Assembly: GCA_009841015.1 (NCBI GenBank)
Contig: VXMQ01000187.1
Coordinates: forward strand, 1-49,324
Reading direction: 5' to 3'
Origin: Candidatus Palauibacter denitrificans
GTDB lineage: Bacteria > Gemmatimonadota > Gemmatimonadetes > Palauibacterales > Palauibacteraceae
DNA length: 49,324 nucleotides
Below are positions 18,351 through 27,410 of the stretch, piece by piece. The notes beneath the pieces were generated by a model, which did no database searches, was not told where the DNA came from, and was given only the letters and a program-made list of their open reading frames with translations. The translations under genes and the position numbers were made by a program. Position 1 is the first letter of the stretch, and the number at the start of each line of letters is the position of its first letter.

Positions 18351-18380
18351 AGACTATCGTTTCACGCGGGTTATTGTCAA
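18351..18380 (-). promoter_or_regulatory. promoter of prs
   Basis: On the minus strand TTGACA (18375-18380) and TAGTCT (18351-18356) are spaced by 18 bp. The -35 falls at the stop codon of the upstream mscS gene. The predicted leader is about 140 nt and I see no known riboswitch or PurR-type palindrome in it. Confidence 0.5.
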
Positions 18381-19444
18381 CGAGCGTCCGACGTCGATCG
18401 CCCCGGAATCGTGTACACGACCTGTGTCGGGTACGCGAATTCGACGCCGTGCCGGTCGAACCGTTCATGGATCGCGAGCAGCACCGCCTGTTTCGCATCC
18501 ATGAAACGGGCGTACTCGGGGACGGTCACGTAGAAGATGGTGTCGAACTCGATTGCGGAGTCCGCGAAGCCCGACAGGTGGCAGCGGTCGAAGCGGGTCT
18601 CCTCCTGCGCCTCCACGATCTCCTCGATCCAGCCGGGGATCTGCGCCAGGAGGTCGCGGGGCGTGTCGTAGGTTACGCCGACCTTCAGCGCCCCGCGCCG
18701 GTCGGCCATGCGCCCGAGGTTCCGGATCCGGGTGTTGATCACGTCGCTGTTTCCGAGGATGAGTTGCTCGCCCCCCAGGCTCCGGAGCCGGGTCGTCTTG
18801 AGGCCGATGTGCTCCACCGACCCCTGGAACTCGCCGATGACGAGGAAGTCGCCGATGACGAAGGGTTTGTCGAGGATGATGGAGAGCGACGCGAGCAGGT
18901 CTCCAAGGACGTTCTGCGCTGCCAGGGCCACGGCGATGCCTCCGATGCCGAGGCCCGCGAGCAGAGCCGCGACTTCGACCCCGAGGTTGTCGAGGATGAG
19001 GAGGAGGACGACCGACCACACGCCGAGCCGGCCCACGAAGGAGAGCGCGGCGACCATGGTCACGGCCTCCGCATCCTCGCCCGCCGTCGCATCCACGAAC
19101 CGCCGCACGCAGAAGGCGATCGCGGCGCTGGCCCAGATGCCGCCCTGGACGACGAAGGCGATGACCGCGGCGCGGCGAATCACGAGCGCCACGACGGGAT
19201 CGAGGTCGAGCACGAGCGAGGCGGCGAAGAGCGCGACGAAGAGGATGAGGCCGAACTTCGTCTCGCCGAGCAGGTCCGCGACGAGATCGTCGATCGACGT
19301 CCGCGTCTGGCTCGCGAAACGCGCGAACGCCCGCAGCGCGTAGCGTTCGAGCAGCCACAGCGCGAGGGTCGTGAGGGCGTAGATGCCGGCGGCGAGCAGC
19401 CAGGTTGAAAGCGGGTTTCCGTAGATCGTCTGGTCCAGGCCCAT
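18377..19444 (-). CDS. MscS-family mechanosensitive channel
   Basis: 355 residues with about four N-terminal membrane segments (LLAAGIYALTTLALWLLE, KFGLILFVALFAASLVLDL, RAAVIAFVVQGGIWASAAI, FVGRLGVWSVVLLLILDNLG). The pore-lining TM3 and beta domain follow: GLGIGGIAVALAAQNVLGDL and SLSIILDKPFVIGDFLVIG, then VEHIGLKTTRLRSLGGEQLI, the family signature. The cytoplasmic vestibule completes it. It would open under osmotic downshock, as for YbdG/MscS relatives. It begins 16 nt after the YyaL-like gene. Confidence 0.94.
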   Translation of the reverse strand: MGLDQTIYGNPLSTWLLAAGIYALTTLALWLLERYALRAFARFASQTRTSIDDLVADLLGETKFGLILFVALFAASLVLDLDPVVALVIRRAAVIAFVVQGGIWASAAIAFCVRRFVDATAGEDAEAVTMVAALSFVGRLGVWSVVLLLILDNLGVEVAALLAGLGIGGIAVALAAQNVLGDLLASLSIILDKPFVIGDFLVIGEFQGSVEHIGLKTTRLRSLGGEQLILGNSDVINTRIRNLGRMADRRGALKVGVTYDTPRDLLAQIPGWIEEIVEAQEETRFDRCHLSGFADSAIEFDTIFYVTVPEYARFMDAKQAVLLAIHERFDRHGVEFAYPTQVVYTIPGRSTSDAR

Positions 19445-19460
19445 GCTTCGAGCTCCAGTG

Positions 19461-21599
19461 TTAGCCGAGTTGTTCCATCATCTCCCGGACGTCGGTCGTC
19501 GGGCGCCGGCACGCGAAGCCGGTGCAAACGTATGCCGCCGCCTTCCCGTCCAGCAGGTCGTGCGCCGCGGTGAAGGGCGCGATCTCCGCGAGCAGGTCCG
19601 CCGCGGCCTCGGCGGGCGCTTCGGACGGCTGGCCCGCCGGCTTGAAGAGGACGGCCGTGCGGGGCCCGTAGCGGCCGGCGAGCGCGGCCAGCATGCGCCG
19701 CGTGCCGGGCTCGTCGGGATCGCCGGTCACGACGACCTCCTGCGCCGGCCCCAGCGCGAGATCGAGCGCGACGAGCGACATCGTGTGCGCGGAAGGGGCG
19801 CCGCCGACGGGGCCGGCGAGCGCCCCGCGCAGCGCTTCCGCCCGGTCCAGGAGATCGAGGTCGCCAGTGAGCCGGCCGAGCCGGAGGAGCACGTACCACG
19901 TCGTCGCGTTGGCCGAGGGCGTGGCTCCGTCGTACAGCTCCTTCTGCCGGACCGGCACGTCGGTCTGCGCGGCGTCCACGTTGAACACGCCGAGGCGCTC
20001 AGGGTCCCAGAAGCGCTCCAGGAGCTGGTCGAGCACGTCGCGCGCGGCCCGGAGCCAGCGCGGCTCGAACGTCGCCCCATACAGCTCGATCAACCCCCAA
20101 CTGAGGCAGGCGTGGTCCGCCGCCCCCGCAGGGATCGCCGCGTCCCCGTCCCGGTAGCGATGGAGCAGCCGTCCCGCGCCGTCGCGCAACCGGTCGAGGA
20201 TGAAGTCCGCCGCCCGCGCCGCCGCTTCGACGAGCGATTCATCACCGAACGCGAGGCCGCTCCGCGCCAGCGCCGCGATCATGAGCCCATTCCAGTCCGT
20301 CAGGATCTTGTCGTCGAGCAGCGGCCGCTCCCGCGCCGTTCGCCTCTCGAACAGGACGCGGCGCGCCTCCTCCAGCCGTTCCTCGACCCGGTCGGCGTCC
20401 TCCCCCAGCGCCGCCGCGATTTCGGCTGGCGTTTCTCCGGCGTGCAGGATGTTTTCGCCGGTCCGGAGCCCCGACGCCTCGTCGGCGAAGTTTCCGCGCC
20501 CTTCGACCCGGAAGGCGCGCCGCGCAAGCGCGGCCGTGTCCTCTCCGAGGGCCGTCGTCAGCACCTCGTCGAACTCGTCCCGCGTCCACACGTAGAACGC
20601 CCCTTCCCGCCCCTCGCTGTCCGCGTCCTCCGCGGAATGGAAGCCGCCCGCCGGGTCCGTGAGGTCGCGCGCTACGTACTCGTAGATCTCGAGGGCCACC
20701 CTCCGGTGCGCGTCGTCACCCGTCAGCTGCCACAGCTCGGTGTACGCCATGGCGAGGAGCGCCTGGTCGTACAGCATCTTCTCGAAGTGGGGGACGAGCC
20801 AGCGGGCGTCCGTCGAGTAGCGGTGGAAGCCGTACCCGACGTGGTCGAAAACGCCTCCCCGCCGCATGGAGACGAGCGTCTTCTCCACCATCTCCACGCC
20901 GCGCCGGTCGCCCGTGCGGTCGCTCCAGCGCAGGAGGAAGAGGAGTTGGTGCGGCGCCGGAAACTTCGGAGCCCGGGAGAACCCTCCCTGGTGGGGGTCG
21001 AAGCGAGCCCGCAGGTCGCTGAAGCCGCGGCGGAGCGTCTCCTCGCCGAGCGCGCCCTCACCGGAACCCAGCCCGCGGACCTCGACCTCGCGGATGGCCG
21101 CCAGTGCCGAGGCCCCGGCCGCCTCGACATCCGCCCGCCGCTCACGCCACAGCGCCGCAAGCCGCGGCAGCAGGTCCAGCATCCCGGCCCTCCCGGCCAC
21201 GCTCTCGCGCGGGAAGTAGGTGCCGGCGAAGAAGGGTTGCTTGTCCGGCGTCATCACGATCGTGAGCGGCCACCCCCCCTGCCCCGTCATGAGCTGGCAC
21301 GCCGTCATGTAGACGCCGTCGATGTCCGGCCGTTCCTCGCGGTCCACCTTGATCGACACGAAGTCGCGGTTGAGGAGCGCGGCCACGTCCTCGTCCTCGA
21401 AGGACTCGCGCTCCATCACATGGCACCAGTGGCAGGTCGCGTACCCGATGGAGAGGAAGATCGGACGGTCCTCGGCCCGGGCGCGCTCGAAGGCCTCCTC
21501 CCCCCACGGCACCCAGTCCACGGGGTTGAAGGCGTGCTGGAGAAGGTAGGGACTCTTCTCCCGCGCGAGCTGGTTGGGGCGGGGGCCGGAATCAGGCAT
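19461..21599 (-). CDS. thioredoxin-fold DUF255 protein, YyaL/SPATA20-like
   Basis: 712 residues. The N-terminal DUF255 thioredoxin-like domain shows [20 protein letters not shown], the redox-type motif [32 protein letters not shown] and [14 protein letters not shown]. The rest is an (alpha/alpha)6-barrel-like region as in N-acylglucosamine epimerase relatives ([49 protein letters not shown]). Reaction unknown for the family. A perfect 13-bp duplication covers the start codon. tRNA-Gln lies only 17 nt upstream on the same strand, and no ribosome-binding site is visible. Confidence 0.92.
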   Translation of the reverse strand: MPDSGPRPNQLAREKSPYLLQHAFNPVDWVPWGEEAFERARAEDRPIFLSIGYATCHWCHVMERESFEDEDVAALLNRDFVSIKVDREERPDIDGVYMTACQLMTGQGGWPLTIVMTPDKQPFFAGTYFPRESVAGRAGMLDLLPRLAALWRERRADVEAAGASALAAIREVEVRGLGSGEGALGEETLRRGFSDLRARFDPHQGGFSRAPKFPAPHQLLFLLRWSDRTGDRRGVEMVEKTLVSMRRGGVFDHVGYGFHRYSTDARWLVPHFEKMLYDQALLAMAYTELWQLTGDDAHRRVALEIYEYVARDLTDPAGGFHSAEDADSEGREGAFYVWTRDEFDEVLTTALGEDTAALARRAFRVEGRGNFADEASGLRTGENILHAGETPAEIAAALGEDADRVEERLEEARRVLFERRTARERPLLDDKILTDWNGLMIAALARSGLAFGDESLVEAAARAADFILDRLRDGAGRLLHRYRDGDAAIPAGAADHACLSWGLIELYGATFEPRWLRAARDVLDQLLERFWDPERLGVFNVDAAQTDVPVRQKELYDGATPSANATTWYVLLRLGRLTGDLDLLDRAEALRGALAGPVGGAPSAHTMSLVALDLALGPAQEVVVTGDPDEPGTRRMLAALAGRYGPRTAVLFKPAGQPSEAPAEAAADLLAEIAPFTAAHDLLDGKAAAYVCTGFACRRPTTDVREMMEQLG

Positions 21600-21612
21600 C
21601 GGAATCAGGCAT
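21587..21612 (-). repeat. 13-bp perfect tandem duplication over the start codon of the DUF255 gene
   Basis: CGGAATCAGGCAT occurs at 21587-21599 and again at 21600-21612. Each copy contains an ATG on the minus strand. The downstream copy gives the real start; the upstream ATG is out of frame and stops after six codons. Confidence 0.9.
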
Positions 21613-21616
21613 GGGA

Positions 21617-21687
21617 TTGGCCCCCCAGGGGTCGAACCTGGATCATCGGCTCCAAAGGCCGGTGTCTTGCCATTAGACGAGGGGCCA
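21617..21687 (-). tRNA. tRNA-Gln (anticodon UUG)
   Basis: The minus strand gives a cloverleaf: acceptor TGGCCCC/GGGGCCA (7 bp), D-arm around TCTAATGGCAAGA, anticodon loop CTTTGGA (anticodon TTG) and T-arm with GGTTCGACC. The discriminator is A at 21617 and CCA is not encoded. The lowest anticodon-stem pair is a mismatch. Confidence 0.95.
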
Positions 21688-21795
21688 GAGGCGCCGAAGA
21701 TGGCGCGATCCGGCGAGCGGCGTCAAACCGCGCCGGTGCCTCCCATGGACCCCGCCTGGACCCGGCCTGAGCGCCGGGTCGGCCTCGGATCGGCC

Positions 21796-22821
21796 TCAGA
21801 CGGGGAGTGCGACGTCCAGGATCCGGAGGCCTTCGGCGCCGTCGGACGCGGCCAGCGTTCGGCGGGCGCGGGCGCGCTCGGCCTCGTCGCGGAAGATCGC
21901 GAACAGCGTCGAGCCGGATCCCGTCATCGCGGCCAGCGCCGGATCGCACGACCCAAGCCCGTCGAGGAGTTCCGACAGCTCCGGGTGTCGGGCGAGGACG
22001 GGCGCCTCGAGGTCGTTTCGTGCCAGCCGCTCGAGCGAGTCCCACTCCGCCAGCCGCGTCGCGCCCGGAAGCACGGAGGCGGCGCCGGCGTCCTCGTCCG
22101 TGCGGCCGAGCCAGCCGTACGCCTCGGGCGTGGAGACGTGGATCGGGGGGCAGACGAGCAGCGCGGGACGGGGCCGCGGGGGGCGGAGAGGCAGGAGGCG
22201 GCGGCCGCGCTCCCAGCCCAGCGCCATCGGCACGCCGAGGAACGCGAAGGGCACGTCGCTGCCGATCTCGCCCGCGAATGCCACGAGTTCCCGCGTCTCC
22301 AGGCGGGGCCAGCGGGCGGCGAGCAGGCGCAGCGTCGCGCCCGCGTCCGCGCTCCCGCCGCCGAGCCCGCTTCCCATCGGGATCCGTTTCGTGAGGCGGA
22401 TGTGCACGGCAGGCCACCGCCGCCTGCCGAAGGCCCGCTCGAAGAACCGCTCCGCCGCCTGACGGCACAGGTTATTGGGACCGTCCGGCACCCCTTCGGC
22501 GAGCGGTCCATCGACGGAGAGCGTGACGCTACGCCCATCCCTCGGCCCGGCACTCTCCGACCTGGCGCCCGTCGGCCCGCGGCCCTCAGGCCGCCCCCCC
22601 CTGGGCCCGGCGGCGGAGAGTGTGACGGTGTCGGACAGGCTTGTGCGGGCGAGCAGGGTCTCGACGCCGTGGAAGCCCGTTTCGTCCCTCGCGAACACGC
22701 GCAGGCGCAGGTTGACCTTCGCGTGGGCTTCCACCGTCCCGATCTCCCCGACGCCCGCCACCGCTCCGGCGTCCGCCACCTCTCCGGCGCTCATCACGCG
22801 GGGGCCTTCGGCGTCTGTCAC
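21796..22821 (-). CDS. ispE: 4-diphosphocytidyl-2-C-methyl-D-erythritol kinase
   Basis: IspE is a GHMP kinase of the non-mevalonate isoprenoid pathway. Visible motifs are AHAKVNLRLRVFARDETGFH at the substrate site, PNNLCRQAA, the glycine-rich ATP loop PMGSGLGGGSADAGATLRLL, IGSDVPFAFLG and, late, MTGSGSTLFAIF. At 341 residues it is longer than usual (about 285-300). An insert of about 30 residues rich in Gly, Pro, Arg and Ser lies after DTVTLSAAG, and an N-terminal extension rich in Ala, Gly and Val precedes the core. ATG 22821 overlaps the UPF0104 stop as ATGA. Confidence 0.93.
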   Translation of the reverse strand: MTDAEGPRVMSAGEVADAGAVAGVGEIGTVEAHAKVNLRLRVFARDETGFHGVETLLARTSLSDTVTLSAAGPRGGRPEGRGPTGARSESAGPRDGRSVTLSVDGPLAEGVPDGPNNLCRQAAERFFERAFGRRRWPAVHIRLTKRIPMGSGLGGGSADAGATLRLLAARWPRLETRELVAFAGEIGSDVPFAFLGVPMALGWERGRRLLPLRPPRPRPALLVCPPIHVSTPEAYGWLGRTDEDAGAASVLPGATRLAEWDSLERLARNDLEAPVLARHPELSELLDGLGSCDPALAAMTGSGSTLFAIFRDEAERARARRTLAASDGAEGLRILDVALPV

Positions 22822-23837
22822 GCCGGGGTCTCCGGCGCCGGCGCCTCGCTCCGCCCCAGTTCACGGCGGCTGATCCCGAGGCGCCGCATGTACCAGATCC
22901 CCAGCACGGTGATGGGCAGGAAGGTGAGGATGTGGTAGCCCGCGGCGAAGCTGATGATTCGCGCGGGCTCGATCTGGTGGAGTTCGAGCGCGACGCGGGC
23001 GGCCGCCTCGAACGGTCCGAAGAACCCGGGCGTGGACGGGATCGCGACCGCGAAACTGATCGTCGTCTGGAGCACGAGCGCGCCGAGGAACCCGGGCCCG
23101 ACGATGCCGAAGGCGAGGAACCCGAGATAGAACGAGGCGGCGTTCCAGGCCCAGACGGCGAACGACCACAGCATCGCGCGGGCGAAGACGTGCGCGTGCC
23201 GCAGCGCCCCCAGGCCGTCCACGAACGCGGAAAGCACGTCCATGATGCGGTTGGCGACGCGGTCGGGCGCGAACCGGCGGGACCATCTGGCCGCGAGCCG
23301 GAGGAAGCGGTCCGGAGAGCGGACGAGGAGGGCGAGCGCGAGCAGGCTCGCGGAGACGAGGACGACCCCCAGGGTGAACAGGTCCCGCAGCGTCCCGGAG
23401 GCGGCTTCGTCGACCCCGACGATGAAGAAGGCGGGGACGAGGAACACCATGAGGACGATCGCGTCGAGCAGGCGCTCCACGACGAGCGAGGCGAGCGCGG
23501 CGGTCAGGGGAACCGGGGTGATCCGCGACAGCGAGTAGGCCCGGACGAACTCTCCGAGCCGGCCGGGCAGGACGTTGTTCGCCATGAAGCCGATGCACAC
23601 GGCCGCGTAGCGCGAACCGAACGGCAGGCTTCCGTTCGAGGCGCGGAGGAGGATCTCCCACCGTATCGCGCGGAGGTTGAAGGTGAGCGTGGCCACGACC
23701 GTCGCGGCGATGAGCAGCCAGACGTTCGCCTCTCCCAGATGTCTCAGGAGTTCGGCGGCCGAAACGCCCCGCAGCGCCCAGACGAGGAGCGCGACGGAGA
23801 CGAGTACGCCGATGAGGACTGTTAGACGGCCTCTCAC
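22818..23837 (-). CDS. UPF0104 / lysylphosphatidylglycerol synthase-type membrane protein
   Basis: 339 residues with about eight hydrophobic helices. The family pattern includes [40 protein letters not shown] (the NNxLPGRxGExxR motif) and [20 protein letters not shown]. Members resemble the flippase-like membrane half of MprF/AglD2 and often act with isoprenoid-linked lipids, which fits the ispE neighbour; the substrate is unknown. The GTG start overlaps the pdxJ stop (GTGA), and its own stop overlaps ispE. Confidence 0.85.
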   Translation of the reverse strand: MRGRLTVLIGVLVSVALLVWALRGVSAAELLRHLGEANVWLLIAATVVATLTFNLRAIRWEILLRASNGSLPFGSRYAAVCIGFMANNVLPGRLGEFVRAYSLSRITPVPLTAALASLVVERLLDAIVLMVFLVPAFFIVGVDEAASGTLRDLFTLGVVLVSASLLALALLVRSPDRFLRLAARWSRRFAPDRVANRIMDVLSAFVDGLGALRHAHVFARAMLWSFAVWAWNAASFYLGFLAFGIVGPGFLGALVLQTTISFAVAIPSTPGFFGPFEAAARVALELHQIEPARIISFAAGYHILTFLPITVLGIWYMRRLGISRRELGRSEAPAPETPA

Positions 23838-24589
23838 CCGCGCGCCTCGCGCACGAGTTCCGACATCTCGAGCACCGCCCGCTCGATCCCCACGAGCACC
23901 GAGCGGCTCACGATCGAGTGACCGATGTTCAGTTCCTCGCACTCTGGAATCGCGGCCACCGGCTGGACGTTCTCGTAGGTGAGCCCGTGTCCGGCGTGCA
24001 CGCCGAGGCCTGCAGCTTCGGCCCGCATCGCCGCATCCTCCAGCCGCGAGAGTTCACGGTCGGCGCCCGCCCTGTCCGGCGCGTTGGCGTATTCGCCGGT
24101 GTGCAGCTCGATCGCCGCCGCGCCCGCCTCGGCCGAGGCGTTGACGGAGGCGGGATCGGGGTCGATGAAGAGCGACGTGCGGATCCCGGCGTCCTGGAGC
24201 CGCGCCACGGCGGCGGCGATGCGAGCCGGATCCGCGGAGAGATCCAGCCCGCCTTCCGTCGTCAGTTCCTCCCTCTTCTCGGGGACGAGCGTGGCCTGGG
24301 CCGGCCGCCAGCGTTCCGCCAGGGCGAGCACCTCCTCCTCGGCCGCGAGTTCAAGATTGACGAAGGTGCGGACGGTCGCCAGCAGGAGTTCCACATCGCG
24401 GTCCTGGATGTGCCGGCGGTCCTCGCGGAGGTGCACCGTGATTCCGTTCGCGCCGCCGAGTTCGGCGAGGACGGCGGCGCGCACCGGGTCGGGTTCGTCC
24501 GTGCCGCGCGCCTGCCGGACGGTCGCAACGTGATCGATGTTCACGCACAGCCGGCAGTCGACCAGGTGAGAGAAGCTGCTATTCGCCAT
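23834..24589 (-). CDS. pdxJ: pyridoxine 5'-phosphate synthase
   Basis: PdxJ condenses 1-deoxyxylulose 5-phosphate and 3-amino-2-oxopropyl phosphate to pyridoxine 5'-phosphate. The 251-residue TIM-barrel protein has the diagnostic [20 protein letters not shown] near the N-terminus, [52 protein letters not shown] and [18 protein letters not shown] 24589 has GGAG upstream. It sits between hflX and the UPF0104 gene, sharing bases with the latter. Confidence 0.97.
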   Translation of the reverse strand: MANSSFSHLVDCRLCVNIDHVATVRQARGTDEPDPVRAAVLAELGGANGITVHLREDRRHIQDRDVELLLATVRTFVNLELAAEEEVLALAERWRPAQATLVPEKREELTTEGGLDLSADPARIAAAVARLQDAGIRTSLFIDPDPASVNASAEAGAAAIELHTGEYANAPDRAGADRELSRLEDAAMRAEAAGLGVHAGHGLTYENVQPVAAIPECEELNIGHSIVSRSVLVGIERAVLEMSELVREARG

Positions 24590-24626
24590 TGATTTGCTCC
24601 AGTTCTCGGCTCGACGGTCCGCCGCG

Positions 24627-25913
24627 TCAGGCGGCGTCGGCACGCTCCACGGCCAGGCCGCTCTCGCGCCAGCGGCCGGCCACTCCGGCGGGCACGCGGG
24701 CCACGATGACCACGCACCCGGCTTCGTACGCGCGCTCCAGCACTTCGCCCTCGCGGTACGCCTCGGCGAGCCGCGCGCCGTCCCCGGCGGGGAGGCTCAC
24801 CCGTACGGTCTCGAGGCGGGCCCGCATCGCGGCCTGAAGAGCCTCGCGCAAGGGCTGCAGCCCGTCCCGCTCCACGATCGAGGTCAGTACGTGCGGCCGG
24901 CCGTCCGCCGCCGCCCGCTCGCGCAGCGCCCGCTCCTCCTCGTGCGTGAGCCGGTCGACCTTGTTGAAGACCTCGATCACCGGACGGTTCGCCACGCCGG
25001 CCTCCGCCAGCACGCCCTCCACGGCCTCGCGCTGCGCGTCTCTGCTCGGCGACGAGGCGTCGATCACGTGCAGCAGGAGGTCGGCCTCCGCGAGTTCCTC
25101 CATCGTCGCCCGGAAGGACGCCACGAGATGATGCGGCAGCTTCCGGATGAACCCGACCGTGTCGGTGAGGAGGATCGGACCGGGACCTTCGAGATCGCAA
25201 ACCCGGGTCGCCGAGTCCACCGTCGCGAACAGCCGGTCCTCCACGAAGACGTCCGAGCCGGAGAGCGCGCGCAGGATGGAGGACTTGCCCGCGTTCGTGT
25301 AGCCCGTGAGCGCCACGGTGAACTGCTCGCTCCGCGCCCGGCGCTGCGTGACGCGCGCGCGCGCGATGTGGTCGAGCTTCCGCCGCAGCCGGGCGAGGCG
25401 CCGGTCGATGAGCCGGCGGTCGGTCTCGATCTGCTGCTCGCCGGGCCCGCGCGCGCCGATGCCTCCGCCCTCGCGCGAGAGGTGGGTCCACATCCGCTTC
25501 AACCGCGTCCGCATGTACTGAAGCTGCGCGAGCTCGACCTGGAGCTTCGCTTCCGAGGTCCGGGCGCGGAGCGCGAAGATGTCGAGGATGAGTTCGGTCC
25601 GGTCGAGCGCGCGCACGCCGAGCGCCGCTTCGAGATTCGCGCCCTGGGCGGGCGTGAGTTCCTCGTCGAAGATGGCGAGCGTCGCGTCGTGCTCCCGGAG
25701 CGTCCGCCCCAGGCGTTCGACCTTCCCCTTGCCGATGAAAGTCGAGGCGTTCGGCTTGCGCAGACGCTGGACCACGGCGCCGCGGACATCGGCTCCCGCC
25801 GTCCCGGCGAGGCGGGCGAGCTCCTCGAGGTGTTCGTCCACCGTCTGCTGGGGCATGTCCGGCGGCGGCGCGCCCACGAGCACCGCGCGCTCCGCCACCT
25901 CCTCCGACGTCAC
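24627..25913 (-). CDS. hflX: ribosome-associated GTPase HflX
   Basis: 428 residues. The N-terminal HflX domain has [20 protein letters not shown], the helical linker has [20 protein letters not shown] and the family signature [19 protein letters not shown]. The G domain carries [11 protein letters not shown] (G1), [20 protein letters not shown] (G3) and NKVDRL (G4). It rescues stalled ribosomes by splitting 70S. GTG 25913 overlaps the rarA stop as GTGA and aligns with the family start; the open frame further upstream looks non-coding. Confidence 0.95.
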   Translation of the reverse strand: MTSEEVAERAVLVGAPPPDMPQQTVDEHLEELARLAGTAGADVRGAVVQRLRKPNASTFIGKGKVERLGRTLREHDATLAIFDEELTPAQGANLEAALGVRALDRTELILDIFALRARTSEAKLQVELAQLQYMRTRLKRMWTHLSREGGGIGARGPGEQQIETDRRLIDRRLARLRRKLDHIARARVTQRRARSEQFTVALTGYTNAGKSSILRALSGSDVFVEDRLFATVDSATRVCDLEGPGPILLTDTVGFIRKLPHHLVASFRATMEELAEADLLLHVIDASSPSRDAQREAVEGVLAEAGVANRPVIEVFNKVDRLTHEEERALRERAAADGRPHVLTSIVERDGLQPLREALQAAMRARLETVRVSLPAGDGARLAEAYREGEVLERAYEAGCVVIVARVPAGVAGRWRESGLAVERADAA

Positions 25914-27397
25914 TCTGTCGATCGATTCTCCTCCGTGGTCCCGGCGCCCGTTTCGGCGCCCAGCTCGGCCCCCACCTCTTTCCGCGAGCCCGCTTCCTCC
26001 GCCGCCCGCACCCGGCTGGCGCGGATCGCTTCGAGCCTGCGCCTCGCCTCGGCTTCCCACCCGCGCCCCGGCGGATCGTACCAGCAGCTTCCGCTCAGCG
26101 ACTCCGGAAGGTAGGACTGGGCGGCCACGCCGTCTTCCTCGTCGTGATCGTAGCGATACCCCGCCCCGTATCCGAGTTCCTTCATGAGCCCCGTGGGCGC
26201 GTTCCGGATATGAAACGGAACGGGCTCGGCGGGCGTTTCGCGCGCCGCGCGGCCCGCGCCGCCGAAAGCCCGGTACACCGCGTTCGATTTCGGAGCGATC
26301 GCCAGGTACGTCACCGCCTGGGCCAGGGCCAGATCCCCCTCGGGGCTGCCGAGGAAGTGGTACGCGTCTCGCGCCGCGATCGTGACCGCCAGCGCACCGG
26401 GATCCGCGAGTCCGATGTCCTCCGTGGCCATGCGCACGATGCGCCGGGCCAGGTACATGGGATCCTCGCCGCCGTCCAGCATGCGCGCGAGCCAGTAGAG
26501 CGCGGCGTCCGCGTCCGAGCCGCGCACGGCCTTGTGCAGGGCGGAGATGAGGTTGAAGTGCTCCTCGCCCGATTTGTCGTAGCGCGCGAACCGTTTCTGC
26601 AGCGCCGCAGCCACGTGATCCTCCGAGATCGCGGCGACGCCGGCCACGCCGGCCAGGTCCGCCGCCGTCTCGAGCGCGTTGAGGGCGCGGCGGGCATCCC
26701 CGTCCGATTCGATGCCGAGCCGGGCCAGGGCGTCCTCGTCGATGGAGAGGCCCGTGTCGCCGAGTCCGCGCTTCCGGTCCCGCAGCGCGCGGGCGCAGAT
26801 CTCCGCGACGTCTTCCGGCGCGAGTGGTTCGAGGACGAAGACGCGGGTGCGGGAGAGGAGCGGACCCACGACCTCGAAACTGGGGTTCTCCGTCGTGGCC
26901 CCGATGAGGGTGACGGCTCCGCGCTCGACGTGCGGAAGGAGGGCGTCCTGCTGCGCCCGGTTGAAGCGGTGGATCTCATCGACGAACAGGACGGTGCCGC
27001 GGCCGGTGGCGGCGCGGCGCGCCTTCGCCTCCTCAAGAACGCGCCGGACGCGGGGGATCCCGTCGGTCACGGCGGAAAAGGGGACGAACGCGGCCTCCAT
27101 GCGGCTGGCCAGCAGCCCGGCGAGGGTGGTCTTACCTGTGCCCGGCGGACCCCAGAAGATGAGGCTCGGCACCCGTCCGCTCTCGATGAGCTGACGCAGG
27201 GGCCGGCCCTCGCCGGCGAGCTTCGGCTGTCCGACGAACTCCGCCAGCGTCCGCGGCCGCATGCGGGCGGCGAGCGGCGAATCGGCCAGGCCGGCATCCG
27301 GAGCCGCGGCAGCGTCCGGCCCGGCGGCGTCCGCGGGGTCGGCGGGCCGGTCGGCGCGCGGTTCCACGCCGGCGAACAGGCTCGGCTCGTCAGTCAT
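25910..27397 (-). CDS. rarA: replication-associated AAA+ ATPase RarA/MgsA
   Basis: 495 residues from ATG 27397; ATG 27418, which overlaps the cca stop, is possible. The core shows PLAARMRPRTLAEFVGQPKL, Walker A GPPGTGKTT, Walker B with the RarA signature VDEIHRFNRAQQDALLPHVE, IGATTENPSFEV and GDARRALNALE (sensor 2). The C-terminal tetramerisation part has ISALHKAVRGSDADAALYWL and YRYDHDEEDGVAAQSYLPE. It acts at stalled forks with RecA and SSB. The last 40 residues are a poorly conserved Glu/Gly/Ala-rich tail. Confidence 0.95.
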   Translation of the reverse strand: MTDEPSLFAGVEPRADRPADPADAAGPDAAAAPDAGLADSPLAARMRPRTLAEFVGQPKLAGEGRPLRQLIESGRVPSLIFWGPPGTGKTTLAGLLASRMEAAFVPFSAVTDGIPRVRRVLEEAKARRAATGRGTVLFVDEIHRFNRAQQDALLPHVERGAVTLIGATTENPSFEVVGPLLSRTRVFVLEPLAPEDVAEICARALRDRKRGLGDTGLSIDEDALARLGIESDGDARRALNALETAADLAGVAGVAAISEDHVAAALQKRFARYDKSGEEHFNLISALHKAVRGSDADAALYWLARMLDGGEDPMYLARRIVRMATEDIGLADPGALAVTIAARDAYHFLGSPEGDLALAQAVTYLAIAPKSNAVYRAFGGAGRAARETPAEPVPFHIRNAPTGLMKELGYGAGYRYDHDEEDGVAAQSYLPESLSGSCWYDPPGRGWEAEARRRLEAIRASRVRAAEEAGSRKEVGAELGAETGAGTTEENRSTE

Positions 27398-27410
27398 TCG
27401 TCTTCGGCCA

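Noticed and set aside
16204..18504. Plus-strand open frame of about 766 codons over pth, rplY and prs
   Set aside because: It crosses three recognised minus-strand genes and shows no family motif.
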